Source of the DNA: Endomychus coccineus
Taxonomy: Eukaryota > Arthropoda > Insecta > Coleoptera > Endomychidae
Direction: 5' to 3'
DNA length: 64,000 bases
Assembly (NCBI GenBank): GCA_958510875.1
Contig: OY294070.1
Location: forward strand, 10,788,001-10,852,000
In this document: one piece after another, positions 48,201 through 59,191 of the stretch
Layout: each line of letters begins with the position of its first letter
How positions within the stretch are numbered: the stretch's first letter is position 1
Program-made: the position numbers and the translations under genes
Notes under the pieces: generated by a model
The model's database searches: none
What the model was told of the DNA's origin: nothing
The model's input: only the letters and a program-made list of their open reading frames with translations

Positions 48201-51200
48201 AATAGATTGCGTAGCACGTCTGATTTCGTTGGGATCGAGACTGTCAAAAGTCTGTATTATTCTAAGTCTCAACTCATCTATATTGTGAACTGGTGAAGAA
48301 TAGACCAAATCTTTTACCCTACCCCAAATATAAAAATCTAAAGGGGTAAGATCTGGAGATCTTGCAGACCAGAGAAAGGGTCCTCGATTTCCCCACCAAC
48401 GGTGCTCGAACATGGATCTCAATGTGGTAAACACCGTTCGTGTATTGTGCGTTGGTGCCCCATCCATCTGGTACCATGAACGTGCAGCTCTAGCCAGTGG
48501 CAAATTGTCAAGAACTGTTTCTATTACGTTTCGAAGAATTTCTACATATCTGTCACCATTCAGATTTTCATCGTACATAAAGTAGCGTACCTCTTGGTTC
48601 ATTACCAAACAAAACACATTTATTCGAAATTGTACTTGATTTTCAACTTCGAACACCATATGTGGATTTTCAGAAGCCCAAAAATGTCGATTGCGCCTAT
48701 TGTAAACTCCCTGCTGACAAAACTTTGCCTCATCACTCCAAATTATGTTGTCTAAGAATCCGGCGTGCTCTTGTATTTTGAGTAATAAGTCCTCGCAAAA
48801 GTTTACTCTACGGGGAAAGTCACCTGGGTGTAATTTTTGCAATCGTATAAATTTGAAAGGATGTAGCTTATGGCGGTGTAAAATGGTTTGTATTGCAGAG
48901 TATGAAAATCCCAATTCCAAAGACGCCGTTCGTATTGAGGCTTGAGGATATGCTTGAAAATATCCGAGAATGGTAATTTGATTATCGTCATTGCCAGTTA
49001 GTGGTTTGACTCTCGTAACGGGTCTAGCCATCTTCCCAAAATGTATAAAATTAGTTTTCAATCGTGAGAACTTGCCCCGTGTCATCCTCGGTAAGTTTGG
49101 ATATTTCAAATTAAACTCTCGGACAGTTCGCTGCACAATTTTTTGACACATGCCGTGGATAACAAACAAGTCAAACACAACTTCGTTTGTATAATTTTCC
49201 ATATTCCAATCAATTTTATTTAAGAATTAGGACGACTCGTTTTTACTTTGACAGAATAGCACCTTCTTGTTTACAGTTGTTTTTTGTTTTCATGGCATAC
49301 TTGAATAAACACAAAAGCATTCGGCAGGATAAGGCATTTCTTGATTTTTATTGAATAACTCGATACAGGTGGAACTTGGGTATAGGGAATGCTGAAATAA
49401 CTCATCCTAAAATTCAATTTTCTTTCGAATGGTTAAAAAAAAATGGTAGGTGCCATTTGAAAAAATTGAGTTTTTGACAATTTTATATTGCGACATTCAA
49501 AAATCGCCTGCGCCCATATGGTACAAAATGGGACCGTCGATGGGACATCAGGTGTTAGCCTGGACTACCAGCTAACTGCTCCATAAATTTGGTTTCCTAA
49601 TTTTGAACAGTTTGCGGGCTACACGTGTTTTCGTAAACTACTACAGCCGTAATTTTTTTCAGAAAAATGGACATATCTCAAAAACTGTGATAGATAAGTA
49701 AACATAACTTAGGTTGTCTAAAGTCATAATCAGAAGGCCAATCGAACCATGACAAAAAAACATTAGGTTTCCATTTAAAATAAGAAAGTTGGTACCGACT
49801 TTTGGCATACCTGTATAATTGTAGGACTAAAAACATTTGACGTAGAACGCACATGATCAATTATGACAGCATACCAAATTTCAAGTTTCTAGTCCAACTC
49901 CAAGTTGAAAAACTTCTAATGCACGGCCTACGTAAATCACGTTGTATGTGAGACCTATAATTGAATAGAATATAATAGAATAAAACTTTATTGCCATCAA
50001 ACTTGCAAAATTACAAAAAAAGCAACGTCAAAGAAAAAATGAAAATAAAATAAAATCTGCCAATTCACAGGCCCAGAGCAAGCTCAGATGGTCTGTAACT
50101 TGATTAGATTTTTGCATATTGGAAAAGGATGACAAGATAATATGGTTTGTTTAAACTTACATCCTATTGGTACATACAAAAGTATTAAAAAAGATACATT
50201 TTAACAATATTTTAAGTAACATTCTTCAGAACAAAAGTTGAAACGATAAATGACTTTTAGATTTACGAAGACAAAATAAAAAAATTAAAGTCATATAGGA
50301 TTCTTTCCTGAAGATACAAATAAACTCCTTCTGAAGTGATTGAGGTTATCCACCTCCCTTATCTCCACTGGCAGGCTGCGGTAGGCTTCAATAGCTCTAT
50401 ACTCTGGACCTCTCTCGAAAAAAGCAGAGTTATGATTTGGTATAACTAAGCCATCTCTGTCCCTAGCTGTCATGTACATTTGTGTCCCATAAAAGTGTCT
50501 ATTTACAGGAAAAAGGTTTTTATTTTTTTTGACAAATAGAACTAAGTGCAAAAAATAGAGGGATGGCACAGTTAACATGCCCAAGCTTCCAAAATGCGTT
50601 TTACATGATGTTCTAGAATGTAATCCTAGGAACGCCCTTATTATACGTTTTTGAGCTTTGAAAACTTTTGTAACACTGCTGGAGGATCCCCAGAATATGA
50701 TTCCATAGGTTATAATACTTTGTAATATGTCTTGAAAACTATTTGTGGAAATTACATCACGCAAACAACGAACTACTCCAGTTGCACTATAAAGTCTTAA
50801 TGTTGAAGTTTTTATGTGATTTTCCCAGCTAAGCAAAGGATCCATGGATAGTCCTAGAAATTTGACTGTGTTTGTGTTTGGAATGGTTTTATGATCAAGT
50901 TTGACAAGTAGGGAATCTTTGATTTGACCAGTTTTTTGAAATTTCATTAAAGCAGTTTTTTGAACATTAAGACTTAAATTATTTTGTTCACACCATTTAG
51001 CCATTCTTTCTGCTAGTCCAGAACAACTTATTGAGAGGGCTTCAAGCAACAGTTCCGCTTCAGAACAAGTTGTGTCATCTGCGTACTGATATGCCTGATC
51101 CTCACCAACTATCTCAGGGAGGTCGCCTGCGTAAAGTAGAAAAAGTAACGCACCCTTTATCGGACCTTGAGGAATGCCTTGATGAATGTCCTCTCATTCT

Positions 51201-52604
51201 GAATAGAAAGAGATATTGTTGTTCTTGATGCTGACAATTTGATTCCTCGGTGTGGTGTCCAGTGCTTCCGCGATAGAAATTTAATCGAATCAGTGCAGAG
51301 AAGAGCTACGAGAATACCGTTCGGAACTATTCGTCCGGATTAACAGCAACGTTTGGGATTGTTTAAAATACCTAAAGCAGAAGATAGACCTAGGCGTGAT
51401 GATCTAATCATAACGTATAGAAACCTTCAAAATACATTTTCTGTTAATCTCGGTGATATATTTAACATCAATGCGGACCCGCGTTTACGTGGTCACTCTT
51501 TCAAATTAAGGAATGAAAATTATAAAACATCCTCCAGACAACATTTTATTTGCAATAGAGTATTTGGTGTATTGAATGCATAGGACTCTGACACTATTGA
51601 ATCACCTTCCGTGAACTCTTTTAAAAATCATATAGATTCTCAGCAGTTGATGTGATCCAATGTATGTCTTATTATAAATTCATTTTTCTATTTGCTTTTG
51701 TATTTTGTAATATTGATATTATTTAGTATTTATCTCAAGTAGGTGTTATTTAGCTTCTACAAATGTTATTATGTTTAATTGAGTCACATAGGATTTTATC
51801 CTCGACCCTTATCCTAATAAATAATAATCATAATAATAATATTTCTATTGCCATCCAAATTATTGAACAAGTTCAGCACTTTGCAATGAGATTTTCTCTG
51901 AAGGTGTTCCACAGTGATCTGTCAATCTGTTGAAAGCGGCTATATGTTAGGATGATTATGCTATGCTCCTTCAAGCGGAGCATGCAGATAGGATCATCTA
52001 TCCAGAATACAAATTCAGCTTAGCACCTTAGAAGTCAAGTTATTGATTAACTAATTGTGGCAAGCTCATCTATTCTTGAGATCGGGGGCCTGTTATAGCT
52101 TTCGTTTCTGCGACCTGCCATGAGAGATAGCTGGTTCTATTCATTCTTGAACAGACCCTCTGAAATTTTCTGCAATATCCTTCTGCCTTTTATAGTTTAG
52201 TGGTATTTACATCTGGTTAGCCTGTTGTACGGTTTTTTGCAAGCATTGCAGTGCCTTGATCACAGCCTGCATTGAAGCTGTATGGCTCTTTCTGATATTC
52301 TCTTGTACAGAGATCTCTGAATTCAATATATTCACATAGGTATCCAAGAATACACTGTAGTTAACATATTCACAAGTTGAGTTATTTCCAAACAATTGCA
52401 ATTGAGTTGTTTGATTTTTATATCTTTCTTACTATAAAGTGTTATTGTTTGTTTATTTTGCAATTCTTGTTACAGGAGGCCCATATGAACACATGCTACA
52501 AACATTTCTATTATTTCGTTACGGAATTTGATTTAGTAAGTCGAAAAGAATTGGAACCTTTAGCAGATATGGCGTCAAAAATATGCAAAGACATTCAGGG
52601 TTAA
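45216..52604 (+). CDS. Mob3: MOB kinase activator-like 3
   Basis: Four exons: 45216-45257, 45329-45479, 45536-45879, 52476-52604. GT-AG junctions are in phase, total 666 nt, 221 aa, close to the roughly 216 aa of the family. It starts [20 protein letters not shown] and keeps the family blocks [48 protein letters not shown] and [16 protein letters not shown]. The zinc site is complete (Cys-x4-Cys in SEYCTEQTC, and His residues of HVYIHH). Mob proteins are small adaptors of NDR/LATS and Hippo-type kinases; the MALNNFF start and the C-terminal pattern point to the Mob3 class rather than Mob1, 2 or 4. One deviation is [15 protein letters not shown], where more basic or Gln-rich residues are common. 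Intron 3 (6.6 kb) holds a nest of transposons. The gene is divergent from the ZAD gene. Confidence 0.95.
46250..46880 (+). pseudogene. LINE RT remnant, 5' half of a split element
   Basis: Broken frames give RT motifs [41 protein letters not shown] and [13 protein letters not shown], with stops and frameshifts. The logical continuation ([28 protein letters not shown]) is found at 51250-51660 on the same strand, so this is the first half of one non-LTR element interrupted by later insertions. Confidence 0.75.
46905..47440. other. Box-bearing repeat scraps
   Basis: Contains inverted variants of the shared box: GATCGGCGACTTCGAAAACC near 46910 and GTTCAGCGACCCCAAAATCC near 47200. No gene. Confidence 0.4.
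47443..49944 (-). mobile_element. Complete DD41D mariner-like transposon with ~650-bp TIRs
   Basis: The element begins CAACGTGATTTACGTAGGCC and ends with the exact reverse complement. Both sides are flanked by TA (47441-47442 and 49945-49946), the Tc1/mariner duplication. The inverted arms run from 47443 to about 48100 and from about 49290 to 49944 and are nearly identical, which suggests recent activity. The single gene (48141-49202) is on the minus strand. It is inserted between the two halves of an older LINE in Mob3 intron 3. Confidence 0.9.
48141..49202 (-). CDS. Mariner-like transposase (DD41D), apparently intact
   Basis: A 353-aa open frame without stops. The N terminus (residues 1-60) is a helix-turn-helix region, followed by a second HTH near 75-115 ([20 protein letters not shown]). 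The DDE/D catalytic core follows: Asp in IIWSDEAKF, Asp in YQMDGAPTH, and the third acid in [15 protein letters not shown]. There are 41 residues between the second and third Asp, which places it in the DD41D group rather than DD34D mariner or DD34E Tc1. It cuts and pastes at TA sites. The open frame inside near-identical TIRs suggests it is functional or only recently silenced. Confidence 0.9.
   Translation of the reverse strand: MENYTNEVVFDLFVIHGMCQKIVQRTVREFNLKYPNLPRMTRGKFSRLKTNFIHFGKMARPVTRVKPLTGNDDNQITILGYFQAYPQASIRTASLELGFSYSAIQTILHRHKLHPFKFIRLQKLHPGDFPRRVNFCEDLLLKIQEHAGFLDNIIWSDEAKFCQQGVYNRRNRHFWASENPHMVFEVENQVQFRINVFCLVMNQEVRYFMYDENLNGDRYVEILRNVIETVLDNLPLARAARSWYQMDGAPTHNTRTVFTTLRSMFEHRWWGNRGPFLWSARSPDLTPLDFYIWGRVKDLVYSSPVHNIDELRLRIIQTFDSLDPNEIRRATQSIESRIIECLNNNGSHIEHLR
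49960..51200 (-). pseudogene. 5'-truncated LINE (RT C-terminal half and 3' tail)
   Basis: Minus-strand frame from about 51195 to the stop at 50291: [71 protein letters not shown], then the post-RT thumb and the ending SSGKNPI*. The catalytic FADD box appears as YADD, and the frame is open for about 300 codons. It is truncated upstream in the RT. The 3' UTR ends in a simple TTCTATTATATTCTATTC-type tail at about 49965-49985, next to the mariner-like element. A Jockey-like non-LTR element is most likely. Confidence 0.8.
51235..51665 (+). pseudogene. LINE C-terminal remnant, 3' half of the split element
   Basis: Reads [17 protein letters not shown], one stop, [74 protein letters not shown]. This is the conserved end of the same LINE class whose RT part is at 46250-46880. 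Confidence 0.75.
51670..52475. other. Remaining Mob3 intron 3 sequence
   Basis: Includes an ATA/ATAATA simple stretch near 51815-51840 and a short segment (TTCTATTGCCATCCAAATTA) resembling LINE 3' ends. No gene. Confidence 0.35.
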
Positions 52605-53780
52605 CACAAGCCGGTGAAAATACCTATTTGAAAAAATTTGAAATGAATTAATATTTTATTGAGTTTAAAAGTTACTCAGACTATTTATTTTTCTTTTTTA
52701 ACATCTTTCCACTTGACAATGTGAAATTGATGATTATATTAATCGATTTCAAATCGGGGTGTAGAATAAATATTGCTATCAATTTTAACTCGCATGATTC
52801 ACAATTTTATAACTAATTATAATGATGAATGATTATTTTGCATCAAATTATTATGAAATAACTTTCAAATCTTCAAAAATGGAAGTAAATAGATAACAGG
52901 ATTCATAAAATTAATTTTATCAATTAATTTCCATTTAATCTATTTTATATTTATAGCGTATATTTCTTCGAATTTTTGAATGATGCTAAAGAGCATAATA
53001 AAATATAATTAAATGAAGTTAAATAGGCGTTTTCATTAGGTTATCACCTTAATATAAATATACAGTCAGTAATTGTAGTTTGTAAAATGGACTGACATAT
53101 TTTATTAATTATTATTAATAAATCGTATGAATATTCACGTATTACACTAAATATAAATATTGTACTCGAAATATATACATTCAATAGATTATTTTCGATA
53201 ACCAGAAATTTGGAAATTTAAAAAAATTTAATGAATTAAATTCATCTCGAATTTTTTAAAAATATTTCAGAAATTAGTACCCAATTATTTTGTTGAATTG
53301 TCACTAATAGTAGCACATTCTTTTATAATAATGATGCCATATTGCCAATTTTGGGATAATGTAATTTTTTGTAAATCACTAGAATTTTGATGAAAATGTG
53401 GGTTATGTTAATCCAAATTGGAGAAAATATGACATTTCTGATATTTTGTAGTATTAAGTCAAAATATCTGATATGCTTAAAGCAATCATTATAAGTTATG
53501 AAACGTATTTAAGGGGAGCCGTTTGGTTCATAGGTTCTATACAAATATACTTATGTGAATTTTGTCGAATATTATGTTGAATTTAAAATTTATGTAGTCA
53601 AGCAAGGGCAAATATTATATGTCACTACCTTCAAAGATGTATGTGTTTAGGACTATTTTTATTCACGTAAATAAAATATTTTCGGTTCTATTTAGATGGA
53701 CACTTCTCTTATATTCACAAAGTAGATCACGCCACATGGTTTGCAAACATTGCCCAGTATTTAAAAATGATAAACGTTGG
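52605..53780. other. Mob3 3' UTR and AT-rich intergenic DNA
   Basis: An AATAAA lies about 160 bp after the Mob3 stop (in TAGAATAAATATTGC), a plausible poly(A) signal. Beyond that only AT-rich sequence. Confidence 0.4.
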
Positions 53781-53787
53781 GCTGGTA

Positions 53788-54390
53788 CTGGAATATCAAA
53801 AATTATCTTGGTCAAGGGTGGTTGTGGAATCTAAGACGTGTGTCTTACTTTACGTTTGAAATTATTATGTCACTGTCACACTGACATCATCAATAACCTA
53901 CAAATTTCATACCTATTTATTTCAGTTGTAAAACAATAATGAACTACAACTTATGAAATAACGGTTTCAGTAACAAGAAAAATTAAATTACAGTAATTGT
54001 TGGAAATGTCCCCCGTTTTGTTCGATGCACATTAACTAGCGCACCCGTTCGAAAATAGGCTTCAATCATGAAAATGTTGTGCTGTGTGGTAAGAGGCATG
54101 ATTCAAAAACTGGATTAGAACATTTCAGCACAATGACAGATTCTGACACAACAAAACATATTCAAAAATTTAAAGTAAGACACACGTTTTACATTCCACA
54201 ACCACCCTTGACCAAGATAATTTTTAATTTGTAGTTCATTATTGTTTTACAACTGAAATAAATAGGTATGAAATTTGTAGGTTATTGATGATGTCAGTGT
54301 GACAGTGACATAATTATTTCAAACGTAAAGTAAGATACACGTTTTAGATTCCACAACCACCCTTGACTAAGATAATTTTTGATATCCCGG
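53788..54390. mobile_element. TA-flanked TIR element (same family as egl intron 2 element)
   Basis: The left end is CTGGAATATCAAAAATTATC preceded by TA, and the right end is the near-exact reverse complement (TTTTTGATATCCCGG) followed by TA. Three copies of the end motif (CTTGGTCAAGGGTGGTTGTG or its reverse) occur at about 53808, 54195 and 54350, so one end is internally repeated. No transposase; probably Tc1/mariner-mobilised. Confidence 0.7.
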
Positions 54391-54392
54391 TA

Positions 54393-55262
54393 TAAAAGTT
54401 AATCTGCAGTTGTCAATATTACGTTTGCATCGATGTTTTATTTTCGTTTAATTTGAGTTTTTAAACAAATAAAATTCAAAGAAACTTCGTGAAAATATAC
54501 TAATAATAGTGTTAGAATCATGTTCAATAATGTTATGGCAAATTCGTTGAAGCAAATTTACTTTCTAATTCGAGGGGTTGGTTTTTTAATACCACCCAAT
54601 GCTGGTAGTTTCAAATACCGGTCAAAGTTAGTATACATTCTGGTGACACATACCCTGTCAAAACAAAACCTGAATTTCCCATAAATAGTGTTTGGCAGTG
54701 GCAAATATATATTTCACTAACTATTTTCCAGATTTGGAACATATTCTCCAACATTAAGGTTTAATAAAATAACTTCGAAAAACACTTGAATCGAGTTCAT
54801 AGAATTATATCGATGAAACCTGATTTCGATGTTTCTAAAAACGTTGATCCATAGACTATATTATAATTACGTAAAACGTTGAATTATGGTTTTAAGAAAT
54901 ATTTTATTTTCGTTGAATTTGATTGTTACGTAAACGTTATCGTTCAAAACGATTATGATTCTTTGGGAGAATAATAATCCACTAATTAATTTAAGGACCC
55001 ATTCACAATATTTCTTTTAATTGAAGAAGGGAATTAGATATTTTTATCTTCAATTTCTAGCGCGATTGCATGTTTCTTGTTTAGTAACCGATTACTAGGC
55101 ATAACAACTAATGATTCACTTTCTCTATTTCTTTAAAAAAAGGAACAATTTTGAGTTGTTTTTTTTTAAACACAATCGAAACACTGTTTTAACCTGTTCA
55201 ACAGAACACAAGCTGGTGTTTTATTGTTATGCATTTTAACGAAATGAACAGTGGCAACGAAG
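54393..55262. other. Intergenic, nothing assigned
   Basis: AT-rich. A TATAAAAG at 54391-54398 overlaps the element's right boundary and has no clear gene downstream. Confidence 0.35.
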
Positions 55263-55424
55263 ATGTCTTCTGACGGCCATTTTAGTTTTTCGCAATTGGA
55301 TTATTTTTTATCATCGGTAAAAAGCCCAAAGTTCTGGGAAAGTACACTTTTAAAACAGAGAAAAGCTTACGAAAAAGAAAAACTGATGGGTGATTTTGAA
55401 AGAGGCGACTCAATGGGAAATTAA
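55263..55424 (+). CDS. Candidate small ORF or first exon (53 aa), unrecognised
   Basis: ATG-initiated frame MSSDGHFSFSQLDYFLSSVK ... WESTLLKQRKAYEKEKLMGD ... SMGN*. The composition is protein-like, not repeat-like: mixed hydrophobic/charged with a predicted amphipathic C-terminal helix. It is preceded by an AT-rich leader. No donor site continues it and I recognise no family. It could be a micropeptide, an exon remnant or chance. Confidence 0.3.
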   Translation: MSSDGHFSFSQLDYFLSSVKSPKFWESTLLKQRKAYEKEKLMGDFERGDSMGN

Positions 55425-56635
55425 GGGGTTCTTTTTGTAATTTAATGAGAATGTCCAGCACCGATATCGAGAACCTTTCACCTGGTCATCCTTGAAACAC
55501 AAACGGAACATTAAGCCCTTCAATCTTTCCCTCCTGAGACGTGTTGGACAGGCAACATGGGTTCTCGGAATTACTTGTGTTTTCGGATGATGTGTTTGGT
55601 TTTTGTCTTTAGAAACATTGAGCAAGTGAAGTTAGATTGATGAGCATCAATTTTACATTATCACAATGCTAGAATTGTTGATAATAAAAGTAATTTAGTT
55701 TACTCTGATGATGGCTACTTGGTAGCCGAAACGTCCTCAGTACTTTAATAGCATTTCTAGTGGATAAGGAGAATTATTTCTCATCAATAATGTATATAGT
55801 GATGAACCTGAAATTTGGCATATACCTATATCTTTCGGAAAATAGATGTATTTGATTTAATTCACATATATTTGTTATAGTAATTAATTTAAAAACATCG
55901 ATGGTATAAGGCCCTACTCTATGGTAATTAATCATTATAATTAAATGAAAGAACAATTACTTTGTTTGTATACCTCTTGTGAGGTAATTAATTATGAAAA
56001 CGACGGTCCTCATATGTAACGTGCGATTGAAATTATTAATTCATTAGTAATATGTGTAAATTTTTGGTTGTTTAGTTTTATTTCTTGGATTGTTGTAATG
56101 AATTTTATTCATATTTGTTAGAAATGTATAACCTTAGCTACCTATGTTATTTATTCAATAACTAACGACACCAAAGATAGTATGTTTAATAAATATTCAT
56201 GCCCACAATGCATTGTTTTTTATTCCATCAATTATTTACCTTATTTGATAAAATTCCGCTTATTGGAATAATATTTTCTAAAACGAATAAAGACCCATCA
56301 GAATACAGTTAAAAATTTAACAAATTCGAACCAACAGACAATATTTCCATTGTTATCACAAGAGATAAACTAAAAGTGCCAATTAAGAAATAATTCATGT
56401 AAATCATGATGGTCCATAAACAAATATGAGCGACGTTAATTTTATTATTAAATATGTTATAGTTTTGACGTGGCGATAACAATGTAAAATATTGTAAAGA
56501 AGCGCAATTAACTTGAATGAGGTGAAGAAGAGATTAACGAGCTTATCACCATGGCAGTAAAATAACTGGTGCTACTTAGAATTACTTGAATAATAATGAA
56601 TAATGTACTAGATAACAAATTGATACACCATACAG
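55425..56635. other. Intergenic with a hammerhead-like motif
   Basis: Apart from the motif at 55705-55735 this is AT-rich with no supported gene. Confidence 0.35.
55705..55735 (+). ncRNA. Hammerhead-ribozyme-like core (candidate)
   Basis: CTGATGA is followed by T, a perfect 6-bp hairpin (GGCTAC, TTG, GTAGCC) and GAAACGTC. This is the order CUGANGA - stem II - GAAA of hammerhead ribozymes, which Penelope-like elements and other retroelements are known to carry. The extra T before stem II departs from the consensus, and stem I/III pairing is not obvious, so self-cleavage is unproven. A sister copy is at 9451-9477 (minus). Confidence 0.35.
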
Positions 56636-56639
56636 TGGT

Positions 56640-57415
56640 ATTGTATCTGTATGGCGACAGATGAAGAATTTCCCCATGGTAAATCCTGCCCGTCGTAAAA
56701 AGCGACTAAAAGGATAACCATAGGGGGTAGATGCTTACCTCATTGCCCGGTGAAACACCACCACCTCGACAAAGATGCTGTGGTGGGCATCCCCATGATT
56801 CAGTGTTTGGTCGCTGATTCCGGTCTCGCCCTCACACCCATTTTCCTGTCGCCCTACCCAATCTGACATTTTATCACTTCTGGGTTTATTTTGAAAATTA
56901 TATTGATCAAAAATACCTCTCCATTCGGATTTCCGGGCGAGGGGTGCTCGAGGGGGTTAAACATTGAAAGATATAAACTTGACGATGGACCTCTGTAACA
57001 ACCGAGGTCTACGAGCTCCAACTCGTTTCAGATTTAAAGGAGGTATCTGTCTCTATTCTAGAAATGATCTATCATGCCACCGAGAGGAGAATTCAGAACC
57101 ATAAGAATTCGATATAATGTGGCTCAAGCTTGATAATCACAAACAGATAAAATTTCTCTGTTGTCTTTATTTATCACCAAATGAACCAGCTTATGTTGAA
57201 CTCTTTGAGTTTCTTTCTCTGAAACTTGACTTCATTCGTCAGAACTATCCAACAGCTGAAATTATCATCATGGGTGATTTAAATGATCACTACTTCGCTT
57301 TGCTAAGCTCTCAAACAAAACGGATGACGCAGCAAGACAGGCTGAGACCTCCCCCATTATCTATGGTCTCGATCAGTTAATTAATGAACCAACACGGATC
57401 CCTGATAACACCTTT
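56640..57415 (+). pseudogene. LINE 5' end: conserved leader hairpin plus AP-endonuclease remnant
   Basis: The leader contains CCCGTCGTAAAAAGCGACTA then AAAGGATAACCATAGGGGG, a hairpin-forming block of a type that I recall from insect LINE 5' regions (not checked). After about 200 bp an endonuclease domain follows in broken frames: GGICLYSRNDLSCH, DIMWLKLDNHKQIKFLCCLY, then LDFIRQNYPTAEIIIMGDLN (the family's GDFN box). The element stops abruptly at the palindrome starting at 57412. The shared box variant GGTCGCTGATTCCGG lies at about 56809. Confidence 0.7.
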
Positions 57416-58160
57416 TGAGGTCCCTAATTACGATTCCGAATTCAAAAATAACAGAATTATTCATCATCATCTGGAAATTGGCCAATTGTCACTGGAAGTT
57501 GATGATATTTAACATAATTTATACCTTTTTCTTGCAAAAAATGAACTCAATTGTTTTTTGAGCTAGCAATCACTATACCTATTCCAAAAAGGACAAGTTC
57601 ATTCATAATCGCCCGGAAGTTGGCCAACTGGAACCGGAAGTTGATGGAATTCACCATGATTTAGACCATTTTCTTGAAAAAAATAAACTCAATTGGTTTT
57701 TTAATCGCCGGGAAATTGGCCAATTAGAACCGGAAATTGATGGAATTTACCAAAATTTAGACCTTCTTCTTGCAAAAAATGGATTCAATTAGTTTTTTTG
57801 AGCTAACAATCAGTACACCAAATTCAAAGATAAAATATCAATCTATGACAGTCCGAATATCATATCATCAACCGGAAGTTGATGAAATGCATAAGAATTT
57901 GATGCTGTTTCATATTCCTATGACATTAAAAAAATCAGTAATAATCATATTTTAATAATAACATACACCATTTGAGGGTAAATAAATAAAAGTTTCAGTT
58001 ACTCATTATTATTATTTTTACATTTACAGTTCGTCGTTTTGCAAGAAAAAGGTATAAGTTATGTTAAATATCATCAACTTCCTGTGCCAATTGGCCAATT
58101 TCCAGGTGATGAATAATTCTGTTATTTTTGACTTCCGAATCGTAATTAGAGACCCCAAAA
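57412..58160. repeat. Foldback element with box-like ends
   Basis: The left end GAGGTCCCTAATTACGATTC and the right end, its inverted copy (GAATCGTAATTAGAGACCCC), enclose arms with ATAACAGAATTATTCATCA and GGAAATTGGCCAATT. Tandem sub-units of about 110 bp (CCGGAAGTTGATGGAATT) lie in the left half. The ends are degenerate forms of the GGTCGCTGATCACGA box. Noncoding. Confidence 0.75.
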
Positions 58161-58164
58161 ACCC

Positions 58165-58810
58165 CCGAGTTGGTATTTCTGTCTCAAAATAAATATTTTT
58201 TTGGGATCTGGAAAATTTGTTAATTTAAATTGTTTATAAACGGTCAATTTGTTTTTTTGTTGTGCCAATTTCCCATGGTGAAACCGGGTGACCAATAATT
58301 CTTAGGACATCAAAAACATTTTGTAATAAGTTTCAGAGAAAGATCAACTGTACAAAGATATTCCAATAGTTGCATTTTTCTCGTCTAAAATGACTGTGAA
58401 ACAATAAACATTTAGAAAGAGGTTCATAATGCCAAAATAAGATCAAATCTGATCAAATGCCCGAATGGCTCACGTTCGTTTTAGACTTTCGCCAAAGAAA
58501 GCAGAGAAGAAACTTCGGTCTGGTGCTATTTAGCTGTGGTGTGTTGTCCACTGATCTATCTAAGAGACCTTATACACTACATTTATGAATGAGATTAATT
58601 TCTAACAAGTGTACCTTTAATAATTGACTAGAAGGCAAAATAGCGTATTCATCATGCTAGTACAAAAAAATTAATGACTTATTAATCAAAACTATGCGTC
58701 TTTGCAACCATAAAAAGTTTTACCTTTTATAGAAGAGTTCGTATAGCTCTTTGGCTAACGTGTCAATCGAAAATGCTATATTTGATTTTATTTGTTATAT
58801 CTTAGACCAT
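58165..58810. other. Repeat-poor AT-rich stretch
   Basis: No gene seen. Confidence 0.35.
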
Positions 58811-58814
58811 ATTG

Positions 58815-58905
58815 ATAAATGACAGAAAGTGGCTGGTATATTCTTTGACCCATCAAAAAGTTTTGACATGGTTAACCATGAAGCCTCACTGTAAAGATTG
58901 GATGC
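58815..58905 (+). pseudogene. LINE RT scrap
   Basis: A short frame reads VAGIFFDPSKSFDMVNHEAS, the RT block normally LSKAFDTVNHxxLL. It has the same orientation as the endonuclease remnant at 56640-57415 and could be the same broken element. Confidence 0.5.
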
Positions 58906-59167
58906 GTATAGAATGTGGAAAACCATTAAACCCTGTTCATCTAATATATCTCTCTAACGTGACACAAAACTTGCACTACGTCTTTGATTTTTCCGTCTGA
59001 CGTTGCACTATATGGTAATGCAGCATCTTATTATTGTTAAATTAGGTTCCGTTTCTTCATTATTAGTTGCTCTTTCTCGCTAAGAAGCTGTTGCAATTGA
59101 TATAATTGATAATAGTTAAGAAATGTACAAGCGAATTAAGATATTGTCATTATTATTATGTAGGACA

Positions 59168-59173
59168 TTTATT
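59168..59173 (-). terminator. Polyadenylation signal of the PTG/PTN-repeat gene
   Basis: TTTATT on the plus strand reads AATAAA on the minus strand, 19 bases beyond the stop codon of the repeat-protein gene. Confidence 0.55.
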
Positions 59174-59191
59174 TAGTTTAGGTTTTCATCA

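Noticed and set aside
54391..54398. TATAAAAG as a core promoter
   Set aside because: It overlaps the right boundary (TA target) of a TIR element, and no transcript or gene with a clear start follows at the expected distance.
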